A DNA stretch of 35,850 nt, taken from the NCBI GenBank assembly GCA_016882165.1, contig VHBV01000001.1, positions 1-35,850 on the forward strand. The letters are read 5' to 3'. Made by a program: the position numbers and the translations under genes. The stretch is from Candidatus Pelagibacterales bacterium (GTDB taxonomy: Bacteria > Pseudomonadota > Alphaproteobacteria > Rickettsiales > UBA1997). The notes beneath the pieces were generated by a model. It ran no database searches, was not told the origin of the DNA, and was given only the letters and a program-made list of their open reading frames with translations. This document shows, one piece after another, positions 15,096 through 23,809 of this stretch. How positions within the stretch are numbered: the stretch's first letter is position 1; each line of letters opens with the position of its first letter.

Positions 15096-17957
15096 ATGGA
15101 AGAAAAGTTCATTAAAGTTGTTGGCGCTAAAGAGCATAATTTAAAAAACGTTAATATTGAAATTCCCAAAAATCAGTTGGTTGTTGTAACTGGTCTGAGC
15201 GGATCTGGAAAATCATCTTTGGTTTTTGACACAATCTATGCTGAAGGACAGAGAAGATTCATTGAAAGTTTATCTTCCTACGCACGTCAGTTTCTTGATA
15301 TGCAAGATAAACCAGATGTTGAATCAATTACAGGTCTTTCTCCTTCAATTGCAATTGATCAAAAAACAACTTCTCGCAATCCAAGATCTACAGTTGGAAC
15401 GGTTACGGAAATTTATGATCATTTCCGACTTTTATTTGCAAGAATTGGAGTTCCTTACTCTCCTGCGACAGGAAAACCAATTGAAAGCCAATCTTCATCT
15501 TTAATGGTTGATAAAATTTTGGACTTACCAAAAAAATCTAAAATTTATATCATGGCGCCAATAATTCGCGGCCAAAAAGGTGAACATCGCAAAGAGATGA
15601 TGTCAGCAAGAAAACAAGGTTTTCAAAGAATTAGAGTTAATGGTAAAGTTCATGATTTAAACGAAATTTTACCAGCTTTAGACAAGAATAAAAAACATGA
15701 TATTGAAATTATTGTAGATCGCGTTGTTGTATCTGATGATTTAGGAAATCGTTTGGCAGATTCTGTGGAAACTGCTTTAAAAATTTCCGGAGGTTTGCTT
15801 TTTGTTGAAATTGTTGGTTTGCCAGAAAGTCCAAAATCAAAACATAAAGTTGGTGAAGTTTTAATTTTCAGCGAAAAGTTTTCTTGTCCAGAATCAGGCT
15901 TTACAATTTCAGAAATTGAACCACGACTTTTTTCTTTCAATAGCCCATATGGCGCTTGTAAATCATGTGATGGACTTGGAACAGAACTTTACTTCAGTGA
16001 AGATTTGGTTATAGAAGATGAAAATTTATCCTTACGTCAAGGAGCTATCGCCGTTTGGCAAGGAGTTCAAGCGCGTTTTTATCAACAGGTTATGCAAGCT
16101 TTATCAGAAAAATATAAATTTTCTTTAGACGTACCTTTCAAAACTCTTGCTGAAGAAATAAAAAATAAAATTTTCTATGGCACAGGAGAAGAAGAAATAG
16201 AAATTAAGCATGAAGATGGGCTTAAATCTTTCAAAGTTAAAAAGCCTTTTGATGGTATAATAAACGGACTTAAAAAGAAATTCTCTGAAAGCGAAAGCGA
16301 ATGGGTCAGAGAAGAATTGGTGAAATTTCAAACTCTTAAAACCTGTTCTTCTTGTAGTGGAAACAGATTAAATGAACAAGCTTTATCAATCAAAATTGAT
16401 GGTTTAAATATTGGCGAAGTTAGCAGAATGTCTGTTGACAAAGCAAGTGAATGGTTCTTAGCACTTGATAAAAAGCTGAATACAACTCACCAAAAAATTG
16501 CCGAAAGAGTTTTAAAAGAAATAAATCGTCGCTTGGGATTCCTTAAAAATGTTGGTTTGGAATATTTAACAATTAATCGTGAAGCTGGTACTTTATCAGG
16601 TGGTGAGGCGCAAAGAATTCGTCTTGCTTCACAAATTGGCTCAGGACTTTCCGGTGTACTTTATGTACTAGATGAGCCTTCAATTGGACTTCACCAATCA
16701 GACAATGACAAGCTGATTTGCACATTGAAAAACTTACGCGATCTAGGAAATTCTGTTATTGTTGTTGAACATGATGAAGAAATGATGCGCGAAGCTGATT
16801 ATTTAATTGACGTTGGTCCAGGAGCTGGGGTACATGGCGGCAATATAATTTCCGAAGGAATTCCACAAAAAGTATTTAAAGACCCAAACAGTATCACTGG
16901 TCAATATCTAAGCGGCAAGAAGGAAATTGAAATTCCAAGCAAAAGACGCAAAATTGATCCAAAAAAAATGATCACACTAAAAGGCGCAACTGCAAATAAC
17001 TTAAAAAATGTTACGCTAAACTTGCCTTTGAAGATTTTTGCTGCAGTTTCAGGAATTTCTGGAGGTGGAAAATCAAGCTTAATTATAAAAACTCTTTATC
17101 CAGCTTTGGACAAAATTGTTAATAAGGCAAAAGCAATTCCTGGACCCTACGAATCTATTTCTGGATCGCATTTAATTGATAAAATCATTGAAATTGACCA
17201 GTCTCCAATTGGCAGAACTCCAAGATCGAATCCTTGTACTTATATTGGAGCTTTTACTTTTATTCGTGAATTTTATACTAATTTACCTGAATCAAAAGCA
17301 AGAGGCTATAAAGTTGGAAGATTTTCTTTTAACGTGAAAGGTGGAAGATGCGAAACTTGTCAAGGTGATGGACTAATTAAAATTGAAATGCATTTTTTAC
17401 CTGACGTTTATGTAAAATGCGAAACCTGTCACGGCAAACGTTACAATCGCGAAACTTTAGAAGTTAAGTATAAAGATAAATCAATCTCTGAAATTTTGGA
17501 GATGACAGCAGAAGATGCAGCTAAGTTTTTCGCTTCAATGCCTCATATTTATGATAAATTCAAAGCATTATGTGACGTTGGATTAAGTTACATGAAAATT
17601 GGTCAAAGTGCAACAACGCTTTCTGGTGGTGAAGCGCAAAGAATTAAGTTAGCAAAAGAACTAAGCCGTAAAGCAACTGGCGATACTTTATATATTTTAG
17701 ATGAACCCACCACTGGTTTACACTTTGAAGATATAAACAAACTTTTAAAAGTTTTACATAAGTTAGTTGAAGGTGGAAATTCAATTTTAGTTATCGAACA
17801 CAATTTAGACGTTCTAAAAACTGCAGACTGGGTTATTGATATTGGACCTTACGGTGGTGAAAAAGGTGGCTATATAGTTGCTGAAGGAACACCAGAACAA
17901 ATTGCAAAGAATAAAAAATCTGTTACTGGAAAATATTTAGCGAAGAGTTTGAAGTAA
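15096..17957 (+). CDS. uvrA: Excinuclease ABC subunit A
   Basis: Damage-recognition ATPase of nucleotide excision repair; it loads UvrB on lesions. The 953-residue length is typical. The first ABC module has Walker A GLSGSGKSS (about 32-40) and signature TLSGGEAQRIRLA (about 500-512) with LDEPSIGLH. The second has GISGGGKSS in the Walker A position and TLSGGEAQRIKLA with LDEPTTGLH. Zinc-binding cysteines appear as CKSCDG, CSSCSG, CETCQG and CETCHG. All domains are complete and no key residue is missing. The gene is alone on the plus strand, followed by ispA after 87 bases. Confidence 0.98.
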   Translation: MEEKFIKVVGAKEHNLKNVNIEIPKNQLVVVTGLSGSGKSSLVFDTIYAEGQRRFIESLSSYARQFLDMQDKPDVESITGLSPSIAIDQKTTSRNPRSTVGTVTEIYDHFRLLFARIGVPYSPATGKPIESQSSSLMVDKILDLPKKSKIYIMAPIIRGQKGEHRKEMMSARKQGFQRIRVNGKVHDLNEILPALDKNKKHDIEIIVDRVVVSDDLGNRLADSVETALKISGGLLFVEIVGLPESPKSKHKVGEVLIFSEKFSCPESGFTISEIEPRLFSFNSPYGACKSCDGLGTELYFSEDLVIEDENLSLRQGAIAVWQGVQARFYQQVMQALSEKYKFSLDVPFKTLAEEIKNKIFYGTGEEEIEIKHEDGLKSFKVKKPFDGIINGLKKKFSESESEWVREELVKFQTLKTCSSCSGNRLNEQALSIKIDGLNIGEVSRMSVDKASEWFLALDKKLNTTHQKIAERVLKEINRRLGFLKNVGLEYLTINREAGTLSGGEAQRIRLASQIGSGLSGVLYVLDEPSIGLHQSDNDKLICTLKNLRDLGNSVIVVEHDEEMMREADYLIDVGPGAGVHGGNIISEGIPQKVFKDPNSITGQYLSGKKEIEIPSKRRKIDPKKMITLKGATANNLKNVTLNLPLKIFAAVSGISGGGKSSLIIKTLYPALDKIVNKAKAIPGPYESISGSHLIDKIIEIDQSPIGRTPRSNPCTYIGAFTFIREFYTNLPESKARGYKVGRFSFNVKGGRCETCQGDGLIKIEMHFLPDVYVKCETCHGKRYNRETLEVKYKDKSISEILEMTAEDAAKFFASMPHIYDKFKALCDVGLSYMKIGQSATTLSGGEAQRIKLAKELSRKATGDTLYILDEPTTGLHFEDINKLLKVLHKLVEGGNSILVIEHNLDVLKTADWVIDIGPYGGEKGGYIVAEGTPEQIAKNKKSVTGKYLAKSLK

Positions 17958-18044
17958 TTTTTCTCTCTTCGTTATTTTGCAGTCATTACAAGTTGGTTTT
18001 TATCACTAAAATTAATCCCCTAAGTGGAGAAAAAATAAGTACTT

Positions 18045-18941
18045 ATGCTTGAGAAATCTTTAGAAGAAGCCCTTACATCTTGTGCTTCCTTAGTGCAAAA
18101 AGAAATGAAAAACCTTCTACCAAGAGACTTTGAAGATTCAAACTTGGCTGAAGCAATGCGTTATTCTATATTATCTGGCGGAAAAAGAATTCGTCCTTTC
18201 TTAACAATTATTTCAGCTCAACTATTTGGAGTTGATCCGAAAAATGCTCTTCGCACAGCTTCGGCAATTGAATTTGTTCACACTTACTCTTTGATTCACG
18301 ATGATTTACCAGCAATGGATAATGATGATTTTCGTCGTGGTAAATTGACATGCCACAAAAAATTCAATGAAGCAACAGCAATACTTGCTGGAGATGCTTT
18401 ACTTACTTATGCTTTTGAAGTTTTGGCCGATACTGAAACTCATAAAGACCCCTTTATCAGATGTGAATTAATAAAAACATTAGCAATTGCTTCTGGTTTT
18501 GGTGGTATGGTTGGCGGACAAATGATGGATTTAGAAAATGCAGCTCAAAAGATTAGTAAAGAACAATTAGCAAAATTACATCGTCTTAAAACAGGAGCCC
18601 TATTTGTTGCCTCTTGCGAGATGGGCGCAATTTTAGGTCATGCAAACACTCAGGAAAAGAATGCACTACGTTATTATGCTCGTGATCTTGGATTAGCTTT
18701 TCAGATCAAAGATGACATTTTGGATCATTGTGGATTAGATTTAGGAAAAACAGAAATTGATGAAAATATTCATAAAAAACCACAGGAAAATGCCAGTATA
18801 GTTGACATTGTTGGTTTAGATAACGCAGTAAAACAGCTAAATTTGCTTAAAGAACAAGCAATAGCTCATATCAGAGTTTTTGGTGGAAAAGCAGCTTTAC
18901 TTGAAAAACTAGCGGAATTTATTATCAACAGAAAAGACTAG
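18045..18941 (+). CDS. ispA: Farnesyl diphosphate synthase (polyprenyl synthase family)
   Basis: Condenses isopentenyl diphosphate with dimethylallyl and geranyl diphosphate to make farnesyl diphosphate, the precursor of undecaprenyl carrier and quinone side chains. The 298 residues include GGKRIRP (45-51), the first aspartate-rich motif DDLPAMD (86-92) and the second, DDILD (223-227). Short-chain length is suggested by the overall size and the IspA-like sequence HDDLPAMDNDDFRRG. An AGTGGAG ribosome-binding site lies about 15 bases before the ATG. The stop codon lies within a CTAGTT hexamer that is repeated beyond the following palindrome. Confidence 0.94.
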   Translation: MLEKSLEEALTSCASLVQKEMKNLLPRDFEDSNLAEAMRYSILSGGKRIRPFLTIISAQLFGVDPKNALRTASAIEFVHTYSLIHDDLPAMDNDDFRRGKLTCHKKFNEATAILAGDALLTYAFEVLADTETHKDPFIRCELIKTLAIASGFGGMVGGQMMDLENAAQKISKEQLAKLHRLKTGALFVASCEMGAILGHANTQEKNALRYYARDLGLAFQIKDDILDHCGLDLGKTEIDENIHKKPQENASIVDIVGLDNAVKQLNLLKEQAIAHIRVFGGKAALLEKLAEFIINRKD

Positions 18942-18945
18942 TTCT

Positions 18946-19006
18946 ATACCAAATAAACTATTTCTTGATAGTTAAGTATACGATCAACAAATAGTTTATT
19001 TGGTAT
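18946..19006. repeat. Compact palindromic element, TACCAAATAAA family (MITE-like)
   Basis: Arms of 24 bp (18946-18969 and 18983-19006), starting ATACCAAATAAACTATTT, pair with one mismatch around a 13-base loop. The element is bordered by the hexamer CTAGTT at 18938-18943 and 19007-19012, which could be a target duplication. The left hexamer holds the ispA stop and the right one the stop of the converging pilin-like gene. It could act as a two-way terminator hairpin, though it has no T-run. Confidence 0.8.
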
Positions 19007-19882
19007 CTAGTTTAAATCAATATTCCACTTTTTACTCAAATATTGCTCAACCGACTTTCTCTCTTCGCTTGTCAAAGCCTTCTTAAAAATAATAACTTCA
19101 CCAATATCACCTTCATAATAACTAGAAGTTCCCAATATAGTAATTCTACCTAAAGCAGCATCATCAAAAGCTTGAGTGGGTGAAGATTGACTTGGATAAG
19201 CTCCATATGGTATTAAAGTTAATTCTGCTCCATTTACATAATATTTTCTAGCAGAAAAATTAAAAACCACACTATGAATTCTTGGAATTATATTTGAATA
19301 TCCGCTTATATTTGCGTAATATCCATTATTTCTATAAGCCATCATAAGTTTAGTATCTGTGCTATAGCCAATGGTCAAATTTGTATTGTCCGGAGTATTA
19401 CTGCCAGCAATAATGAAATTATCACTATTACTTGCTCTTCTTTGTTCAACTATAAAAACAGTATAAGGTGAATTTGCCAAAGAAGTTCCATCAAATAATA
19501 AGTAATTCGAACTACTACTATTAAATCTAATTGCTGGTATACCATTGATAGCACTTTCAGTGTAAGTTGGTCTATTTATCGAAGTGCTTTGATTTGCATT
19601 ATTAGCAGTTGTAGTAATATTTGGATTAATATCATACCAAGTACTAATTTTATTACCATCAACACCTTCATCTTTTGTGAAACTTTTTTCTAAAGTTGGT
19701 TCAAACCAGGCCACTATATCATCTATTGATTTCACTGGGGAAGAAACCGTTAACGCTCTTGCATTATTTAATTTAGCTTTTTTGACAATATTTCTACTTT
19801 GTAAAACTCCAGCCATCAAAACAGCAATAACAACTGTAACAATTGAAATTTCAAATAAAGAAAAGGCTTTTGATTTTTTCAT
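19007..19882 (-). CDS. Pilin-like protein with a LamG/concanavalin-A-like C-terminal domain
   Basis: The N-terminus MKKSKAFSLFEISIVTVVIA is a type IV prepilin/pseudopilin leader: cleavage is expected between A6 and F7, with the conserved Glu at +5 (E11) and a hydrophobic helix at 12-28. After a linker (about 40-95), the sequence from about residue 100 (INGIPAIRFNSSSSNYLLFD) to the end, with YTVFIVEQRR and the closing SEERKSVEQYLSKKWNI, resembles LamG-type lectin domains found in secreted proteins. I infer a surface filament subunit or minor pseudopilin with a carbohydrate-binding head. The prepilin peptidase at 3289-4098 could process it. No other pilus gene is nearby. Confidence 0.8.
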   Translation of the reverse strand: MKKSKAFSLFEISIVTVVIAVLMAGVLQSRNIVKKAKLNNARALTVSSPVKSIDDIVAWFEPTLEKSFTKDEGVDGNKISTWYDINPNITTTANNANQSTSINRPTYTESAINGIPAIRFNSSSSNYLLFDGTSLANSPYTVFIVEQRRASNSDNFIIAGSNTPDNTNLTIGYSTDTKLMMAYRNNGYYANISGYSNIIPRIHSVVFNFSARKYYVNGAELTLIPYGAYPSQSSPTQAFDDAALGRITILGTSSYYEGDIGEVIIFKKALTSEERKSVEQYLSKKWNIDLN

Positions 19883-20015
19883 TAATAATTCAAAATAATT
19901 TTGTAATTTTCTTACTTTTGATATTAAAAAGTAAAGCTATTGAATCTGACTTGTCATTGTGAATGTGAAAAATAGCAAGTCACAATCCATATTGTGAAGC
20001 CAATATATTTTTAGT

Positions 20016-20045
20016 TTGGCATATAGATTTATAATTTGGTATAAT
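20016..20045 (+). promoter_or_regulatory. Sigma-70-type promoter before the YqaA-like gene
   Basis: TTGGCA at 20016-20021 and TATAAT at 20040-20045 are separated by 18 bases. This is a near-consensus pair, and transcription would start about 17 bases before the ATG at 20069. It is the clearest promoter I can read in the window. Confidence 0.65.
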
Positions 20046-20068
20046 ACTAACATTTTTTAAAATCAAAC

Positions 20069-20509
20069 ATGCCTGCATTCGAAAGTTATTTCTTTCTTTT
20101 TTGTGACAGCTTCTTTTCAGCTTTAATTTTGCCACCAAGAGATGAGATGGCTGTGAAATTACTAACTATTTTTGGCAACCATAATAACTATTTTATATTC
20201 TCTTTGGCTTTTTTGGGAAGTGTTGGCGGATCTTTAGTAAATTACTTAATTGGAAAATATTTTTTATTTTTACGAAAAAGCGATTTTTTTATTAACAAAG
20301 AAAAGGAAATTGCTAATGCTGAAAATAAATGGAACAAATACTTTATTTATTTACTTCTAGTTTCGTGGATAAGTGCAATTGGAAATCCTTTTGCTGTTTT
20401 GTGCGGATTTTTCAGAAGCAATATCTACAAATTCTTGTCTTTAGTGATTATTAGCAAATTTTACTATTATTTTTTGTTGGTGTTCTTTGACTTTGATTTG
20501 AAGGTATAG
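20069..20509 (+). CDS. YqaA/DedA-related small membrane protein
   Basis: A 146-residue hydrophobic protein with about four membrane segments. The segment LAFLGSVGGSLVNYLIGKYF (47-66) matches the core motif of the YqaA family (VTT/SNARE-associated superfamily), as do the N-terminal LPPRDEM and a C-terminal GNPFAVLCGFFR (105-116), where the family has a conserved GxPxxxxxGxxR pattern. DedA relatives move lipids or keep membrane homeostasis; the role of this short form is not known. A good promoter lies just upstream. It converges on the restriction gene remnant. Confidence 0.75.
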   Translation: MPAFESYFFLFCDSFFSALILPPRDEMAVKLLTIFGNHNNYFIFSLAFLGSVGGSLVNYLIGKYFLFLRKSDFFINKEKEIANAENKWNKYFIYLLLVSWISAIGNPFAVLCGFFRSNIYKFLSLVIISKFYYYFLLVFFDFDLKV

Positions 20510-20533
20510 TAAATAAATTTTCTCTTTATCTCA

Positions 20534-21153
20534 TTAGCTTATAGAAATTATACGAGTTTTGTTTTTATCAGCAATAATCGAAGTTGGAATTTCCCACCAA
20601 ACCTGCCAACTCATAGATGGACTAATACTACAATATACACCTTTTTCATTTATACATTCGTATTTAGATATTTTCCTAGAATTATTTTTTGAATATTTAA
20701 CTTTCCAATTAGAAGGCTTCAAGATTGAAGCATCCATATATACTAATTGATAGTTATGCTGCTTTCCTTTATCACACTCTTTTAGAATATATGGAACCGC
20801 TATCAATAAATAAGTATTACTACTTAAAAACTCCGATATCTTTTCTAAATCCCCTTCAAATCTTCCCAATCGATGTCCAGACAAAACAAGTCTTTCCTCT
20901 TTTGTTTTAGATTTTTCCTCAATCTTACCTGATTTAATAGAAATTTTATTGTTACCAACTTCTATATCTGCTTCAATTCGTGACCATTACCCTTCCAAAA
21001 AGCTTTGTCTTTGGCTTTAAAATCGCTATTGATTGATTTAGCAATTAACTCTTCTAATTGCCATGCTTGGCATCTTCCGCCTTGAAATAACTCATGGAAC
21101 TTTTTCAAATCTTTTTCAAGATTCTGCAGCATTACATCTGTTAATTTGTACAT
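20534..21153 (-). pseudogene. Type II restriction endonuclease, broken by one frameshift
   Basis: Two reading frames join into one protein of about 206 residues. The first (21153 to stop at 20962) begins MYKLTDVMLQNLEKDL and runs to GNGHE. At about 20977 the frame must step back by one base to continue IEADIEVGNNKISIKSGK and then LSGHRLGRF, down to 20534. The pattern D-x-n-IKSGK fits a PD-(D/E)xK nuclease core, so the shift cuts the protein just before the active site. No slippery sequence is present at the junction (CAC GAA TTG), so loss of one A from GAAATT is the simplest reading. It follows the methyltransferase stop by three bases, the usual layout of a restriction-modification pair. A sequencing error cannot be excluded. 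Confidence 0.75.
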
Positions 21154-21156
21154 AAT

Positions 21157-22125
21157 TTATTTTATTAAATTTAACCACTTATTTGCATAATCAACATATT
21201 CTGGATTCAATTCAATTCCAAGGAATTCAATTCCAAGATTTTTTGCAACCACGCACTCTGAACCAGAACCAGCGAATGGTATAAGAGTTCTACCTTTGTT
21301 ACCATTTACACGAGAAAGAATTAATTTTTTCGTTAGCTCCATTGGCTTTTGAGTTGGATGCTGCAAAATATCATGACCTTCATGATTTTTTAACTCATTA
21401 GACTCGTATAAATTATTACATGTTTTACACATAAAATGTCTTTCAACTCTGCCCGCTCCCCCAGCAAGAGCTGGAATTTTTATAACATCTCTAGGTAAAG
21501 CTCCCTTTTGATTCACATTATAAACAGTTGTTTCCTTCCCAAGCCTTCCTTTGGTGTTCTTCCTCTCCTTACCAGCGCATTTTAAGTAACTATCGGTATA
21601 AGGTTCTCTTATTTGATCAATTTCAAGCTCTGGTCTTTTATTTTTCCACAAACACAAAATAGACTCATAAGAACGCTGCCAAAATGTTGAGGAAGGCGTT
21701 GTTTTATTGGTATAGTGCCACGCTAATATTCTTTGATTCTCTATAGGATATTGAACAGCTATTCTCGCTAAAATTTCTGGAAAACCATAAACATATATTA
21801 AACCATTTTCCGCCAAAAGGTCAAAACACAAATCAAGCCATTCTTTTGACCACTCAACATATTTTCCCAACTCCATATAATCATTATTATTTCCGAAGTT
21901 TTTTCCTATATTGTATGGAGGATCAGCAATTATAACATCAAATTTTAAGTTCTTATTTACAGTCTTTAGAGTCTCTGTAACATCTCCATTTATAATTTTA
22001 GACTGAAACTGTTTTTGTATCAATGTAATGGGCTCTCTTTTAATTTTTGCGAATTCTCCAAACACTTTTTCAAAAGTCATTTGTTTATCTTGAACTTCTG
22101 AAATTTTTACTAATCTTTGTTTCAT
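21157..22125 (-). CDS. Type II DNA methyltransferase (beta-type, adenine N6 or cytosine N4)
   Basis: Methylates a short recognition site with S-adenosylmethionine. Motif IV is DPPYN (68-72), and motif I comes near the C-terminus as FAGSG (284-288) after HPTQKP (256-261), the beta-class order. DPPYN most often means N6-adenine. Between them lies a C2H2-like zinc knuckle, C233-x2-C236...H248-x2-H251. The 322 residues look complete and active. The target sequence cannot be read from the protein. It is paired with the frameshifted nuclease gene, so in this genome it would act as a lone methylase. It follows merR on the same strand after 81 bases. Confidence 0.9.
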   Translation of the reverse strand: MKQRLVKISEVQDKQMTFEKVFGEFAKIKREPITLIQKQFQSKIINGDVTETLKTVNKNLKFDVIIADPPYNIGKNFGNNNDYMELGKYVEWSKEWLDLCFDLLAENGLIYVYGFPEILARIAVQYPIENQRILAWHYTNKTTPSSTFWQRSYESILCLWKNKRPELEIDQIREPYTDSYLKCAGKERKNTKGRLGKETTVYNVNQKGALPRDVIKIPALAGGAGRVERHFMCKTCNNLYESNELKNHEGHDILQHPTQKPMELTKKLILSRVNGNKGRTLIPFAGSGSECVVAKNLGIEFLGIELNPEYVDYANKWLNLIK

Positions 22126-22206
22126 ATAAATATTTCTGGTGTTTGTTTAATATTTTGCTTCAAATTATTTACCTAGCAACTTTTCACTCAACATGAAAAA
22201 TGATTG

Positions 22207-22743
22207 CTACAAAATCGATTTCTGCAAAATATATTTTAAATCTGACAAATTTTTCTTAACATTTCTGAGCAAAATTTCAGCCTCTGCCATATCTTTTCTT
22301 AATAATTTGGAATCAGAATTCTGTTCAATAAAATCATCAATTTGATAGTTTTTAGAATTATCATCTTCTTGAATTGAATCATGAAGAAGCAATTTTTTTT
22401 CCTCTTCAGAAAATTCAGAATGCAAAATAATATCTAAATCTTCTTCCTTATAATTATCTTGCTTTCTCTTTTTTAGTAACTTTTGCAATCCAGCAATTGT
22501 ATAGCCTTCTTCATATAAAAACTTTTTTATTCTTTTTAAAGTTTTCAGCTGTTTATTGTAATAATATCTTCTTTTTCCATTGCCAATTTCAGGCTGAATT
22601 TGTGGAAATTTTTCTTCCCAAAATCTGATAATGTGGGTTGCAACTTTCAATTCTTTGGCAACTTCACCAATTGATCTTTTACGGTCAATACCAAGATCAT
22701 CCGCTAATTTTTCTATTTCTTTTGCAATATCGTGATGGCTCAT
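22207..22743 (-). CDS. MerR-family transcriptional regulator
   Basis: The winged helix of the MerR family is at about 23-95: SIGEVAKELKVATHIIRFWE (24-43), then KFPQIQPEIGNGKRRYY and EEGYTIAGLQKLL (78-90). This closely resembles a conserved alphaproteobacterial MerR protein whose gene often adjoins ihfA. The C-terminal part (about 95-178) is acidic and coiled-coil-like, with no metal-binding cysteines, so it is not a metal sensor of the classic kind. Its ATG directly follows the perM stop (TAAATG), which implies co-translation with perM. The target is unknown. Confidence 0.88.
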   Translation of the reverse strand: MSHHDIAKEIEKLADDLGIDRKRSIGEVAKELKVATHIIRFWEEKFPQIQPEIGNGKRRYYYNKQLKTLKRIKKFLYEEGYTIAGLQKLLKKRKQDNYKEEDLDIILHSEFSEEEKKLLLHDSIQEDDNSKNYQIDDFIEQNSDSKLLRKDMAEAEILLRNVKKNLSDLKYILQKSIL

Positions 22744-23799
22744 TTATGTAAATCTCCTTTTATACTCAAGAGCAATATGCTTTATAATGACACCACAAAT
22801 TGCTGTTAGTGGTACAGCTATTAAAACTCCAACAAAACCGAACAAATCACCAAAGAAAAACAGACCAAAAATTAACCATGCTGGATGAATTCCTATTTTT
22901 GATCCAATTAATTTTGGTGTAAGAAAGTTTGACTCAATTATATTTCCTGTTAGGAAAATAAAAATAATTGCTAAAATTCCCGATACATCAAAACCCCACT
23001 GAAACAAACCAACAATTATTGCAACTACAAAGCCAATTGTCATTCCAACATAAGGAATAAAAGCCAACATACCAGTTAGAAAACCAATTATAAACCCAAA
23101 ATTTAAATCCGTAAAACTTAGTAAAACTGAATAAATTGTACCCAAAATAAAACAAACATTTAACTGTCCCCTTATATATCCAGAAAGCTTATCATCAATT
23201 TCTTTAAATATTCTTCTGATTAGAGAAGAACTAGTTCTTGGCAAATAATCGTTAATTTTAGCAATAATCACATTCCAATCTTTTAAAAGGTAAAAAATCA
23301 AAATTGGAGTTATAAAAATCAGAGAAAAAATGTTAATAATTACTACTGTAGAAGTGATAGCATTATTTATTATGTTTTTGGAAAAATTTATAACATCAGA
23401 ATTTGCAGCTGACTGTTGAGCAAAATGTGAGAAGTCGCTTTCCATAACAAATCCTGCTTTACCTAGCAAAGATGAGATTTTGGGATAAATATTGTTAGTA
23501 GCAATTTTGAAATATTCTGGAAGCACATCGATTAAATCAAGTGTTTGCGAATAAATCGTTGGTAAAACCATCAAAGAAACGCTGACAAAAATAGCAAAAA
23601 ACAATCCTAAAATAAGAGAGGTTGCGTAAAGGCGCGACATATTATGAATTCTATGGAAACGCTCTACAACAGGATTTAAAAGATAAGCAATTATAATTGA
23701 AAATACAAAAGGTGTAAGAATTGACTTTGCCAGATAGACCAGCCAACAAAAAAAAATTACACTTAAACCAGTAAAAATTACTTTTTCTTTTAACTGCAT
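22744..23799 (-). CDS. perM: AI-2E family transporter (PerM type)
   Basis: Inner-membrane protein of the PerM/UPF0118 family, members of which have been linked to export of autoinducer-2 or to ion antiport; the substrate here is unknown. The 351 residues have paired membrane segments at the N-terminus, a more soluble middle (about 85-150), and a C-terminal set of segments carrying the family pattern GFLTGMLAFIPYVGMTIGFV (237-256) and HPAWLIFGLFFFGDLFGFVG (300-319). It follows a DUF2066 gene by ten bases and leads into merR. The order DUF2066-perM divergent from purM is one I know from other Proteobacteria. Confidence 0.88.
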   Translation of the reverse strand: MQLKEKVIFTGLSVIFFCWLVYLAKSILTPFVFSIIIAYLLNPVVERFHRIHNMSRLYATSLILGLFFAIFVSVSLMVLPTIYSQTLDLIDVLPEYFKIATNNIYPKISSLLGKAGFVMESDFSHFAQQSAANSDVINFSKNIINNAITSTVVIINIFSLIFITPILIFYLLKDWNVIIAKINDYLPRTSSSLIRRIFKEIDDKLSGYIRGQLNVCFILGTIYSVLLSFTDLNFGFIIGFLTGMLAFIPYVGMTIGFVVAIIVGLFQWGFDVSGILAIIFIFLTGNIIESNFLTPKLIGSKIGIHPAWLIFGLFFFGDLFGFVGVLIAVPLTAICGVIIKHIALEYKRRFT

Positions 23800-23809
23800 A
23801 GCTTCAAAT

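Noticed and set aside
15226..16331. Several ORFs of 68-96 residues inside uvrA on both strands
   Set aside because: They overlap a full, conserved gene and resemble no protein family.
19677..19721. tRNA T-arm-like sequence (GGTTCAAACC)
   Set aside because: It lies in the coding region of the pilin-like gene with no acceptor or anticodon stem around it. I found no tRNA elsewhere by eye.
20970..20985. Programmed frameshift in the restriction endonuclease
   Set aside because: The junction CAC GAA TTG has no slippery run, so a one-base deletion or read error is the better explanation.
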